DNA of 64,000 bases from Flavobacterium sp. Root935 (GTDB taxonomy: Bacteria > Bacteroidota > Bacteroidia > Flavobacteriales > Flavobacteriaceae): positions 886,598 through 950,597 of the forward strand of contig NZ_LMJL01000012.1 in assembly GCF_001429295.1 (NCBI RefSeq), given 5' to 3'. The translations under genes and the position numbers were made by a program. The notes beneath the pieces are model-generated. The model was not told where the DNA came from and ran no database searches. It worked only from the letters and a program-made list of their open reading frames with translations. How positions within the stretch are numbered: position 1 is the stretch's first letter; the number at the start of each line of letters is the position of its first letter. Positions 43,258 through 52,075 of this stretch are shown here, piece after piece.

Positions 43258-43671
43258 TTATTTTTTTGCGGAAAGATAATCTTGAAGTAAAATTGTAGCA
43301 GATATCTCGTCTATTAAACCTTTATTTTGACGCTGTTTTTTACTTAAACCGCTGTCGATCATTGTTTGGAATGCCATTTTTGAAGTAAAACGCTCATCTA
43401 CTCGAATCACTTTCATATCTGGAAAAATATTTGAAAAATGAGTCGCAAAACCATTAATTATAGAAGCACTTTCTGAAGGTTGCCCATTCATTTGCTTAGG
43501 CTCACCAATTAATACTGCTTCGACTTTTTCTTTTGCAAAATAATCTTTTAAAAAATCAATTAAAGTATGAGTTGGAATCGTTGTAAGACCTGATGCAATA
43601 ATCTGCATTTCGTCTGTAACAGCGATTCCTGTACGTTTTTGTCCGTAATCTATAGAAAGGATTCTAGGCAT
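43258..43671 (-). CDS. ruvX: Putative pre-16S rRNA nuclease / Holliday junction resolvase-like YqgF
   Basis: 137 residues. RNase H-like fold with ILSIDYGQKRTGIAVTD at the N-terminus (catalytic Asp), GEPKQMNG in the middle and VRVDERFTSKMA with DEISATILLQDYL at the end (second and third acidic residues). The family finishes 16S rRNA 5' ends in E. coli. It commonly lies near def in Bacteroidota, as here with mqo and others between. Confidence 0.94.
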   Translation of the reverse strand: MPRILSIDYGQKRTGIAVTDEMQIIASGLTTIPTHTLIDFLKDYFAKEKVEAVLIGEPKQMNGQPSESASIINGFATHFSNIFPDMKVIRVDERFTSKMAFQTMIDSGLSKKQRQNKGLIDEISATILLQDYLSAKK

Positions 43672-43745
43672 TTATTTTTTTTGACAAATTTACTTCAAAA
43701 TATTTTTCCAAGTTTTATTTCACTCAAATAAAAGAGATTAAAAAT

Positions 43746-43779
43746 AAAAAAAAAATCCGCCTCGAAAACTCAAGACGGA
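43746..43779 (-). terminator. Terminator of the PAS-domain gene
   Basis: Minus-strand stem TCCGTCTTG / CGAGGCGGA (with G-T pairs) followed by a long T-run. Confidence 0.75.
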
Positions 43780-43815
43780 CCTATCCAAATATTTAAACCT
43801 AAAAAATAACTCAAA

Positions 43816-44445
43816 TTATCTACCAAACAATCGGCCAAAAAAGCCTCTATGTTCTTCCTCTTCTCCATCTTCTTCTTCAACATAATTAGCAAACTTAGCT
43901 TGTGCTTTTTCATGTTCGTAAATCAACTCCTTAATATATTCAACATAAGATCTTTTTTTCTCTTCTAAAAATCCGATTAGGTATTTTTCGCTGAATTCCA
44001 CTCCGCTCGCCGCTTCGATTTGCAATAATTTTTTATACAAAGGCTCTATATGCATTGCAATTACTTCCTGCGGTACAGATTGTCTACGTCCAAAATAATT
44101 TACGATTACATCATTTTCGTCACGAGCGATTTCAAAATCGGTAATTACCCAATAGTATCTTCCGGATTTAGCGAGATTTTTTACAATAGCGTGAAAGTTT
44201 TTACCGTTTTTAAGATTTTCCCAAAGTACTTTAAAAATAACTTTAGGCATGTCTGGGTGACGTATAATATTATGCGGCTGTCCCATTAATTCGTAATCTT
44301 CGTAACCACAAACATCTACAAATACTTCGTTGGCATATTCAATAATACCAAAGGCATTTGTTTTACTCATAATAACTTGTGTTTTATCCCAAGTTACCTC
44401 TTTGTCAATAATTACTCTGTTCTGAAGTTGATTTTCTTGATTCAT
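43816..44445 (-). CDS. Aer-like PAS-domain protein without an output domain
   Basis: 209 residues. Residues ~20-125 are a PAS domain very like that of Aer: NAFGIIEYANEVFVDVCGY, GQPHNIIRHPDMP (hallmark), VKNLAKSGRYYWV and RRQSVP. After it come only helices (~130-190), an acidic EEEDGEEEE patch and a basic FFGRLFGR end; there is no HAMP, methyl-accepting or kinase domain. It is cytoplasmic and may bind FAD or haem and act through a partner. The signalling target is unknown. Confidence 0.85.
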   Translation of the reverse strand: MNQENQLQNRVIIDKEVTWDKTQVIMSKTNAFGIIEYANEVFVDVCGYEDYELMGQPHNIIRHPDMPKVIFKVLWENLKNGKNFHAIVKNLAKSGRYYWVITDFEIARDENDVIVNYFGRRQSVPQEVIAMHIEPLYKKLLQIEAASGVEFSEKYLIGFLEEKKRSYVEYIKELIYEHEKAQAKFANYVEEEDGEEEEHRGFFGRLFGR

Positions 44446-44664
44446 ATTTTACTGCTTATATGATTAATTTATTGAATGGAATGTTTTTCAATGATGCGAA
44501 ATTAGAGAGAAGAAAAAACACAAAATCTGACTTTTGTCATATTTTGACATAAAAAAAACTTCTAGAGGTAGTTTTAAAAAATCTTTAATCCGTATAACAA
44601 TTCTAAGTTTTACAAATAAGAAACAAAAAGTTAAATCTGTAACATTTTCGAGTCGTTTTGCTTT

Positions 44665-44693
44665 TTTGCATTTCTACAAATACGTTATCTTTG
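44665..44693 (+). promoter_or_regulatory. Predicted promoter of dapD
   Basis: TTTG (44665-44668), 17-bp spacer, TATCTTTG (44686-44693), 16 bases before the ATG. Confidence 0.65.
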
Positions 44694-44709
44694 CCAAAAA
44701 TTTAAACGT

Positions 44710-45525
44710 ATGAATTCTTTACAGACTATAATTGAACAAGCTTGGGAAAACAGAGCTTTATTGCAAGAAACTACAACAACTGATGCTATTAGAGAAGTTA
44801 TCGAATTAGTAGACGCAGGAAAATTACGCGTTGCTGAACCAGTTGGTGATAAATGGCAGGTAAACGAATGGGTTAAGAAAGCTGTTGTGATGTATTTCCC
44901 AATTCAGAAAATGGAAACATGGGAATCTGGTATTTTCGAATATCACGATAAAATGTTACTTAAAAGAGATTATGCTGCAAAAGGAATTCGTGTTGTACCA
45001 AATGCTGTTGCTCGCTACGGAGCTTACATTTCGAGCGGTGTTATCTTAATGCCAAGTTATGTAAACATTGGTGCTTATGTTGACGAAGGAACAATGGTTG
45101 ATACTTGGGCTACTGTTGGAAGCTGTGCACAAATTGGTAAAAATGTACACTTAAGCGGTGGTGTAGGTATTGGTGGTGTTCTTGAGCCATTACAAGCTGC
45201 TCCAGTTATTATCGAAGATGGTGCTTTTATTGGTTCTCGTTGTATTGTTGTTGAAGGTGTTCACGTAGGAAAAGAAGCTGTTCTTGGCGCTAACGTATGT
45301 TTGACTGCTTCAACAAAAATCATTGATGTTACAGGTGATGAGCCAGTAGAAATGAAAGGTTTTGTTCCTGCTCGTTCTGTAGTGATTCCTGGAAGCTACA
45401 CTAAAAAATTCGCCGCAGGAGAATTTCAAGTTCCTTGCGCTTTAATTATTGGTACTCGTAAACCATCTACAGATTTAAAAACTTCTTTAAATAATGCGCT
45501 TCGTGAATACGATGTTGCTGTATAG
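44710..45525 (+). CDS. dapD: Tetrahydrodipicolinate N-succinyltransferase
   Basis: 271 residues. N-terminal helical domain then a left-handed beta helix of hexapeptide repeats (GAYVDEGTMVDTWATVGSCA in part, IGKNVHLSGGVGIGGVLEP, EDGAFIGSRCIV) and the C-terminal SYTKKFAAGEF. It transfers succinyl from succinyl-CoA in the diaminopimelate/lysine pathway, needed for peptidoglycan. Own promoter and terminator, so probably monocistronic. Confidence 0.96.
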   Translation: MNSLQTIIEQAWENRALLQETTTTDAIREVIELVDAGKLRVAEPVGDKWQVNEWVKKAVVMYFPIQKMETWESGIFEYHDKMLLKRDYAAKGIRVVPNAVARYGAYISSGVILMPSYVNIGAYVDEGTMVDTWATVGSCAQIGKNVHLSGGVGIGGVLEPLQAAPVIIEDGAFIGSRCIVVEGVHVGKEAVLGANVCLTASTKIIDVTGDEPVEMKGFVPARSVVIPGSYTKKFAAGEFQVPCALIIGTRKPSTDLKTSLNNALREYDVAV

Positions 45526-45543
45526 ATTTTAAGAAAATATAGT

Positions 45544-45592
45544 AAAAAAAATCCAAATTTCAATTTTATCAATTGGAATTTGGATTTTTTTT
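45544..45592 (+). terminator. Terminator after dapD
   Basis: AT-rich hairpin AATCCAAATTTCAATT / AATTGGAATTTGGATT, short loop, T-run. Confidence 0.8.
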
Positions 45593-45631
45593 GCTTCAAT
45601 TTGTAAATTCTTAAAAGACTTAATTCACTAT

Positions 45632-46708
45632 ATGAAGATACTTGTAATTCAGCAAAAAATGATTGGTGATGTTTTGATCAGCAGTATAATATGCAATAAT
45701 TTGCGTACTGCTTATCCAGAGGCTCAAATCGATTATTTAGTTTATGCCTCAACAACTCCAGTTTTACAAAGCAATTCAAGTATTGACAATATTATTTTAT
45801 TTGAAGAAAAACACCGAAAAAGCAAAAAAGAGTTATTAAATCTTGGATTTCAGATTAGAAAAGAAAAGTACGATTTATTAATTGATGCGTATTCTAAGCT
45901 CGAAAGCTGGATAATAGTTTTATTAAGCAATGCTAAACGAAAAATATCTTACAAAAAACCAGGAAGAAACTTTTTATACACTGATAATGTGCCGTTTGAG
46001 CCTTTTCCAAAAACAAATTTAGGTTTAGCAATCGAGAGAAGACTTTCGTTATTAGAACCTTTAGATCTCAAAATTAAAATTAATCCAATTCCGAAATTAT
46101 TTGTTTCTGAAAAAGAAAATCAAGATGCTATTACTCTTTTTGAAAAATATAATGTTCAAAAAGATCGAAAAACAGTTATGATCAGTCTTTTAGGCAGCGA
46201 AAAATTAAAAACCTACCCTTTAGAGTTTATGTCTAAAGTGGTTGATTTTATAGCTGATACCACAGATGTAAATATTCTTTTTAATTATTTCCCAAAACAG
46301 TTAGAAGAAGCTAAAACCGTTTTTAATGCCTGTAAACCTTCAACACAAGCAAAAATTTATTTTGATTTATTGGGAGGAGATTTGCGCTCCTTTATTGGTC
46401 TCATGAATCAATGTGATTTGATTATTGGTAACGATGGCGGTGCAATAAATATGGCAAAAGCCCTTGAAAAACCATCGTTTATCATTTTCTCGCCTTGGAT
46501 TGAAAAGAAAATCTGGGCCACTTTTGAAGACGGAATTCATCATCTTTCTGTTCATTTAAAAGATTATCGTGCTGATTTATTTGAGCAAAAAACCGAAAAA
46601 ATACTGAAGAGGGAAGCCTTATCTTTATACCATGAATTTAAACCTGAATTTTTTGAGAAAAAAATTGAGTCCTTCCTTAGTCAAAACCTAAGCGCTACAA
46701 TAAAATGA
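45632..46708 (+). CDS. Glycosyltransferase family 9 (heptosyltransferase-like)
   Basis: 358 residues. It begins KILVIQQKMIGDVLISSIICNNL, the GT9 opening (usually RxxxxGDxL), and near residue 265 has CDLIIGNDGGAINMAKALEKPSFIIF, the nucleotide-sugar site seen in WaaC/WaaF. It probably adds a heptose or similar sugar to the LPS core on the cytoplasmic face. Its stop overlaps the start of the GT2 gene by four bases (ATGA), so the two are coupled. Confidence 0.9.
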   Translation: MKILVIQQKMIGDVLISSIICNNLRTAYPEAQIDYLVYASTTPVLQSNSSIDNIILFEEKHRKSKKELLNLGFQIRKEKYDLLIDAYSKLESWIIVLLSNAKRKISYKKPGRNFLYTDNVPFEPFPKTNLGLAIERRLSLLEPLDLKIKINPIPKLFVSEKENQDAITLFEKYNVQKDRKTVMISLLGSEKLKTYPLEFMSKVVDFIADTTDVNILFNYFPKQLEEAKTVFNACKPSTQAKIYFDLLGGDLRSFIGLMNQCDLIIGNDGGAINMAKALEKPSFIIFSPWIEKKIWATFEDGIHHLSVHLKDYRADLFEQKTEKILKREALSLYHEFKPEFFEKKIESFLSQNLSATIK

Positions 46709-47478
46709 TTTTGACAGCAAAACAAGCAATGACCGCATTGGTTATTACTTATAATGAAGAACAAAATATAAAAGATGTGCTGGATAATTTGGCATTCGCA
46801 AATGAAATAATCATCGTAGATTCTTTTAGCATAGATAAAACTTTTGAGATCGCCTCTTCATTTCCTAATGTAAAAGTAGTACAGCGTGCTTTTGACAATT
46901 TTGCTTCTCAGCGTAATTTTGCCCTGAGTCTTGCTTCAAATTCATGGATTCTTTTTGTAGACGCTGACGAAAGATTGACTCCAGAACTTCAAAAAGAAAT
47001 CAGTTTCATAACCAGCCAAAAAGATTGTGCTTCGGCTTATTTTGTTCGCAGAAACTTTATGTTTAAAAATAAAAAACTGCGTTTTAGCGGCTGGCAAACA
47101 GATAAAATTATCCGACTTTTTAAGAAAGAAACTGCAATTTATAATCATGAAAAAATTGTTCACGAAAAATTAATTGTAAGTGGGAAAATTGGTCAATTAA
47201 AAACAAAATTGATTCATTATTCGTATTCGAATTATGAAAATTACAAGCAAAAAATGATCTTTTACGGAAAATTAAAAGCTCAAGAAGAGCTATTAAAAAA
47301 TACTAGGCCTAATTTTTTTCATTTTTACATTCGTCCGGCTTATCAATTCATAAATCAATACTTACTACGACTTGGAATCTTAGACGGAAAAAAGGGAATT
47401 ATAATTTGCTACCTAAACGCATTGAGTGTTGCTGTTCGATTTCAAGAGCTAAAAAAAATTAGGTCTAGAAACGACTAA
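46705..47478 (+). CDS. Glycosyltransferase family 2 (LPS core-type)
   Basis: 257 residues. TALVITYNEEQNIKDVLDNL opens the GT-A fold; IIIVDSFSIDKT and the metal-binding WILFVDADERLTPEL follow, matching the KdtX/WaaE group that adds glucose to the inner core. A second start at MTALV (residue ~9) is possible. It is translationally coupled to the GT9 gene and convergent, with a 4-bp stop overlap, with the kinase-like gene. Confidence 0.9.
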   Translation: MILTAKQAMTALVITYNEEQNIKDVLDNLAFANEIIIVDSFSIDKTFEIASSFPNVKVVQRAFDNFASQRNFALSLASNSWILFVDADERLTPELQKEISFITSQKDCASAYFVRRNFMFKNKKLRFSGWQTDKIIRLFKKETAIYNHEKIVHEKLIVSGKIGQLKTKLIHYSYSNYENYKQKMIFYGKLKAQEELLKNTRPNFFHFYIRPAYQFINQYLLRLGILDGKKGIIICYLNALSVAVRFQELKKIRSRND

Positions 47479-48242
47479 GATTTCCAAAATTTTAATTTCT
47501 TTTTTAATCTTTTCTTTCTCGCAAATTCTTCTTGAAAGTGATTAGTTGCATACCACATTTTCTCAAAAATTTCAGACTCTGTTTTATCTGTATAATACTT
47601 AGAATATTCATTGCTCATCACTGCAACCATCTCTTTTTTAGGCGTCAAGCGTCTAAAATTATTCATACGCTGTTCAAAACTCATAAAATCATGAAAATTC
47701 ATTCTATTCAAATCTACCAAGAAAAAATCGTATAGATTTTCAGAAACTTTTTTAATTAAGGTATTTCCAGGCGAATGATCTAAAAACTCTACTCCTTTTT
47801 CATGAAGATCAAAAGAAAATTTGGTAAATTGTCTTAATATAGTGTCATGATCTGGATAGGTCGGAATTTCTACCAATTCTCTATATGTCAATTCGGTTAC
47901 TAAATGTTCACTGGCGTAGTAACTGTCCTTTAAACCAATAAAATTGAAATTTTCAAGAAACGCAATGGGCTCAGGAGTTCCAATTCCTTTTTCCAACAAA
48001 AGAGTAGCATATTCAAACGAACGTCTTGCTTTTGATTTTCTAAAATATTTATAAGCGACTTTATTGATTAAATTCGGAACCTTAAATGATTTTATGTTAA
48101 TCGTTTTTCCGTTTAATTCAAATAATTTAATTTTATTTCGATCGCCGTTTCCAAAAAGAATTCCTATATCATTAAAACCTTTAATACTTCCGATTATGGA
48201 GTCCGTATTATTCTTGAAAAGTGGATTTACTTTAAAATTCAT
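47475..48242 (-). CDS. LPS kinase (InaA/Kdo-kinase)-like protein
   Basis: 255 residues from MNFKVNPLFKN. Protein-kinase-like fold of the InaA/KdkA type: an N-terminal lobe with FGNGDRNKIKLFELNGK, the Lys-bearing IKSFKVPNLINKVAYKYFRKSKARRSFEYA (in parts), and the catalytic loop GVEFLDHSPGNTLI with FFLVDLNRMNF as the DFG-like metal site. It may phosphorylate Kdo or a core sugar. It is opposite in strand to the flanking glycosyltransferases. Substrate unproven. Confidence 0.82.
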   Translation of the reverse strand: MNFKVNPLFKNNTDSIIGSIKGFNDIGILFGNGDRNKIKLFELNGKTINIKSFKVPNLINKVAYKYFRKSKARRSFEYATLLLEKGIGTPEPIAFLENFNFIGLKDSYYASEHLVTELTYRELVEIPTYPDHDTILRQFTKFSFDLHEKGVEFLDHSPGNTLIKKVSENLYDFFLVDLNRMNFHDFMSFEQRMNNFRRLTPKKEMVAVMSNEYSKYYTDKTESEIFEKMWYATNHFQEEFARKKRLKKKLKFWKS

Positions 48243-48325
48243 CAGTATATTTTTATTAAGTACAAAAGTACATATACAATCTAACACTTCAAATTAATAT
48301 TGTATTTTCGTAAAAAAAATAAAAG

Positions 48326-49402
48326 ATGCAGCAACAAAAGACTGTTTTTTTAGAAACTCATAACATAAATAATAGAGCTACTGGTTTAGGAACTTTCAAT
48401 TACGAGTTAATCAAAGGATTATCTCAACTAGAACTTGAAAACTTAAAGCTAACATTAAATGCTACAGATATAAAGCTTCTTGAAAGTGAATTTGGAAACA
48501 AATTCGATTACAACAAATACAGTAATTTATCAAGGATGAAATTCTTTAGAGTTCGCAAAAAATACGACCTATGGCATTCTGTAAATCAGAATATAAAAGT
48601 TGAACCTTTAATAAAAACCAAATATTTGCTTACAATTCACGATGTGAATTTTGCTGAGGAAATATCTTCAGATATTAATCACAGAAGAAATAAACTTTTT
48701 TTAGAAAAATTAAATAAAGCAACTGCCGTTACCTACATATCGGAGTTTGCAAAAAAGCAAACCCATCAATATTTTGATGTTCCAGACGTTCCTGAATATG
48801 TTATCCATAATGGAAATCCAATCACTAAATTTCTAGATACATCTTCATATGTACCTAATGTCCTTGTTGACAAACCTTTTTTTTACAGTATTGGCGATTT
48901 TATAGAAAGAAAAAACTTTGAATCTATTATTAATATGATGAGATTAATAAAAGATTACAATTTGATAATTTCTGGAAATCATGATAGAAAGTACGGAGAA
49001 AAAATAAAACAGTTAATAAAAGATAATGGCTTATCAAATCAAGTTTATTTAACTGGAAAAGTGAGCGATGAAGGTAAACAGTTTTTTATGAAAAATTGCA
49101 CAGCATTTCTTTTTCCTTCAATAAGGGAAGGTTTTGGCTTACCACCAATTGAAGCAATGAGTTTTGGAAAACCTACATTTTTATCTGATAAAACTTCACT
49201 GCCCGAAATAGGAGGAAACGCCGCAAAATATTGGTCTGATTTTGATCCTGAATATATGAAAAACGTATTGTTTGATGGTTTAAATAATTTTGAAAATAAT
49301 AAACCTGAAAATGAATTACTTTTCAAACAAAGAGCTGCAAGTTTCAATTGGAAAACAGCTGCTGCAGAATACGTAAAAGTCTATAACAAAATTTTACTGT
49401 AA
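48326..49402 (+). CDS. Glycosyltransferase family 1/GT4-type
   Basis: 358 residues with the GT-B fold. N half has the acceptor region and LLTIHDVNFAEE; the C half has FFYSIGDFIERKNFESII, VYLTGKVSDEGK, and the sugar-nucleotide site FLFPSIREGFGLPPIEAMSFGKPT (E-x7-E motif). It transfers a sugar onto a lipid-linked or core glycan in the cytoplasm. Probable operon with the next gene (66-bp gap). Sugar and linkage unknown. Confidence 0.92.
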   Translation: MQQQKTVFLETHNINNRATGLGTFNYELIKGLSQLELENLKLTLNATDIKLLESEFGNKFDYNKYSNLSRMKFFRVRKKYDLWHSVNQNIKVEPLIKTKYLLTIHDVNFAEEISSDINHRRNKLFLEKLNKATAVTYISEFAKKQTHQYFDVPDVPEYVIHNGNPITKFLDTSSYVPNVLVDKPFFYSIGDFIERKNFESIINMMRLIKDYNLIISGNHDRKYGEKIKQLIKDNGLSNQVYLTGKVSDEGKQFFMKNCTAFLFPSIREGFGLPPIEAMSFGKPTFLSDKTSLPEIGGNAAKYWSDFDPEYMKNVLFDGLNNFENNKPENELLFKQRAASFNWKTAAAEYVKVYNKILL

Positions 49403-49468
49403 TATATACATAAGCCTCGTAACCAAGATTAAATAGTAAAGACTACAAACCGCATTAGAAATAAAACA

Positions 49469-50440
49469 ATGAATATAACTCTAATAAGTTTAGATAATTT
49501 AGGCATGAATGAATGTATTTCGTCTGCTTTAGAAAAACAAGGACACAATGTCCATCATATTAATTTTAGAGATTATAAATACAAATATCCTACAGTTTTT
49601 CACAGGGTATATAATTTTGTTTTGAAAGCTTTTTTAAAAAAGAATCTCAAAACACTCCATCACGGAAAAGAAATACTGAAAGAATTAAAAAAAAACAATC
49701 AAATTCAGGATGTAATTTTGACAATAAAAGGCGATTTTATTGATCCCGATAGCGTTTTAAAATTCAAAAAATACACTAAAAAATCGATTGGATTTTTTAA
49801 TGATAATATCTATCGCTGTCCTAAAATCAAACGAGTTATTCCTAGTTTTGATGAAGCATATTCGTTCGAAAAAGAAGACTGCGTAAATTTTAATTTAAAT
49901 TTCGCTCCTAACTGGATTTACAGTAATAAGACCTCTTCAAATAATGAAATTCCTTTAGAATATGGCGTTTTCAATATTAGTACAATAGATAAAAGACTAT
50001 CAACATTAATTCGAATAGCTAACGAATTGAAGTCTAAAAAAGTAAATTTTAAATTCATTGTTTACGATAAAAAAAACAAACATAAATCGGGAGATGACGG
50101 TATTACATATGTCACCAAACATGTTCCTTTGTCGAAAGTGCATGAATATGCAGACCGTTCTAAAGTATTGCTAGATATTCATCGAAATGGTCAAATAGGG
50201 CTAACTTTTAGAACTTTTGAAAGTCTCGGATTAGAAAAGAAACTTATCACAACAAATCCAGATATTAAAAACTACGATTTTTATAATCCAAACAATATTT
50301 TAGTAATTGACGAAAATAAACCTGTTATTCCTGTTTCTTTTTTCGAAAATGAATATGAAAAAATTCCAGAGTCAATTTATAAAAAATACACGGTAGAGGG
50401 CTGGATTGAAAATGTAATTTTCAAAAACAGCACCTTATAA
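49469..50440 (+). CDS. CgeB-like glycosyltransferase-fold protein
   Basis: 323 residues. It starts NITLISLDNLGMNECISSALEKQGHNV and later shows SIGFFNDNIYRCP, SFDEAYSFEKEDC, VPLSKVHEYADRSKVLLDIHRNGQIGLTFRTFESLG, a GT-B layout seen in CgeB-like proteins and in some LPS-core biosynthesis proteins of flavobacteria. It lies in the glycan cluster, so a role in core or capsule assembly is likely. The donor sugar is not readable. Confidence 0.75.
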   Translation: MNITLISLDNLGMNECISSALEKQGHNVHHINFRDYKYKYPTVFHRVYNFVLKAFLKKNLKTLHHGKEILKELKKNNQIQDVILTIKGDFIDPDSVLKFKKYTKKSIGFFNDNIYRCPKIKRVIPSFDEAYSFEKEDCVNFNLNFAPNWIYSNKTSSNNEIPLEYGVFNISTIDKRLSTLIRIANELKSKKVNFKFIVYDKKNKHKSGDDGITYVTKHVPLSKVHEYADRSKVLLDIHRNGQIGLTFRTFESLGLEKKLITTNPDIKNYDFYNPNNILVIDENKPVIPVSFFENEYEKIPESIYKKYTVEGWIENVIFKNSTL

Positions 50441-50624
50441 ATAGATCTTAAAAAATCTAGACCTCTTTGTCGAAATCATTGTTTTTAATTTTCACCAACA
50501 CTTAACTCGAATTATCTATCTAATTTACAATGTTTTAATTCGTATTTAAATTAAAGTAAATATTTACTTACAGTTATTACATATTTTACAATACTATTTC
50601 ATTAATTTATAAGTTTGAGTTTGT

Positions 50625-51302
50625 TTGCAAAAAAATAAAATAGCATCTACTCATTTATTTAGTAGTGCCACAGTCACATTACTAAGTATGATTTTTTCCG
50701 TTTTTATATCCCTGATTCCAATTCTAGTTGTTTTAATTTTAAACGTTTTTACAGTAAACAAAATAATAAAGATAGACCTAAAAGCGGTATTAAGTTTTAC
50801 GTTTGCTGCTGCAATAATTATGGTTTTAAATAAATCATCATTGAGACACTTTACTCCTTTTCTTGGTGGAATTATAGTTGCCTCAATAATGAGCATGAAA
50901 AAGACCGAAGCGATTTTTAAGCAAAAGAAATATACAATTCTAGCCTTACTGCTGTTAGGAGTTTCAGTATATTTTTTTAACGGTGGAAAAAAGCCAATTC
51001 AAATTATAATTTCATCACTTGTATTTTTAATTATCGCATCTGGAAATAGCTTTTTCGGAATTCTGTCGAGTGCATTTTCACGTAAATTTGGTCAAATAAC
51101 TTACAGTTTATACTTGCTTCATGGTATTTTTCTATTCATACTATTTCATTTTGTTGTTGGACTTGAAAGAGCAAAAACTTTAACTGATCTTGAATTTTGG
51201 ATGATTGTAACAGTTTCAATTTTACCACTGCTTTTTATTTGTCAACTGACTTTTAAATATATTGAATCGCCTTTGATGTCATTTTCTAAGACAAAAAAAT
51301 AA
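50625..51302 (+). pseudogene. 5'-truncated acyltransferase-3 (OafA-like) remnant
   Basis: The frame encodes ~225 residues with six or so membrane helices and ends SRKFGQITYSLYLLHGIFLF then FKYIESPLM, the typical C-terminus of acyltransferase-3 sugar O-acetylases. The N-terminal ~150 residues, which carry the conserved R/H catalytic motif, are missing. A stop lies three codons upstream and only a TTG start or an internal ATG (Met21) is available. The most likely reading is a decayed O-antigen acetylase. A working short membrane protein cannot be ruled out. Confidence 0.65.
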
Positions 51303-51406
51303 AAAAAGCAAAATACTTGATTATCCTGCCTATTCAAATAAATAATCTTTTTATTTATAACTTTGCAGCTGTATTATACATTCAAAACCAGTATAGATTT
51401 TTTATA

Positions 51407-51967
51407 ATGAACGAAGAAATAATCAACGCATACGAAGTAATCAAAGAAGGCGGTATAATTTTATATCCAACAGATACTGTGTGGGGCATTGGCTGTGACG
51501 CCACAAATCCTGAAGCTGTTGCCAAAATCTACAAATTAAAACAGCGCGCAGAGACACAAAGCATGATAGTTTTGATGAATGGCGAAAAGATGATTTACAA
51601 CGTGTTTAAAAACATTCCTGAAGTTGCTTGGCAAATCTGGGATTTATCAGACAAACCAACGACTTTAATTCTGGACGATGCCAGAAATGTGGCACCAAAT
51701 ATTATCGCAGCCGATAAATCTTTGGGAGTTCGATTGGTAAAAGAGCCTTTCTGTTACAAATTAATGGAAAGAATGAAAAAACCTTTAGTTTCAACTTCAG
51801 CAAATATTTCTGGACAGCCTACACCTCTTGCCTTTAAAGACATTAGTCCAGAAATTATAAATGGTGTTGATTATGTGGTAAAATTAAACCAAGACAAAAT
51901 CAACGGAAAATCTTCTACAATTATCAAATTAACAAACGATTCTCAGGTAAAAGTAATACGTAAATAA
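51407..51967 (+). CDS. tsaC: L-threonylcarbamoyladenylate synthase
   Basis: 186 residues from ATG 51407 (upstream TTG at 51317 would add a hydrophobic leader and is rejected). YrdC/Sua5 fold: GGIILYPTDTVWGIGCDATN, YKLKQRAETQSMIVL, KPTTLIL and PLVSTSANISGQPTP. It makes threonylcarbamoyl-AMP from threonine, bicarbonate and ATP for the t6A modification of tRNAs. Short form without the Sua5 C-terminal domain. Surrounded by intergenic repeat sequence. Confidence 0.95.
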   Translation: MNEEIINAYEVIKEGGIILYPTDTVWGIGCDATNPEAVAKIYKLKQRAETQSMIVLMNGEKMIYNVFKNIPEVAWQIWDLSDKPTTLILDDARNVAPNIIAADKSLGVRLVKEPFCYKLMERMKKPLVSTSANISGQPTPLAFKDISPEIINGVDYVVKLNQDKINGKSSTIIKLTNDSQVKVIRK

Positions 51968-52075
51968 AGGGCTTCGACTTCGCTCAGCCTGACAATCCTT
52001 ATGTCTTTCTGAATGAAGTCGAAGAATATTTTAAACAAAAATCTTAGAATCTTAGCCTCTCAGAACCTTAGTTGC
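51968..52075. repeat. Dispersed intergenic repeats
   Basis: CTTCGACTTCGCTCAGCCTGACA followed ~17 bp later by a partly complementary TTTCTGAATGAAGTCGAAG forms an imperfect hairpin, a type frequent between flavobacterial genes (recalled). Next to it is CTTAGAATCTTAGCC and CAGAACCTTAG, the same CTTAG-type repeat seen at 58228 and 63617. Confidence 0.6.
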
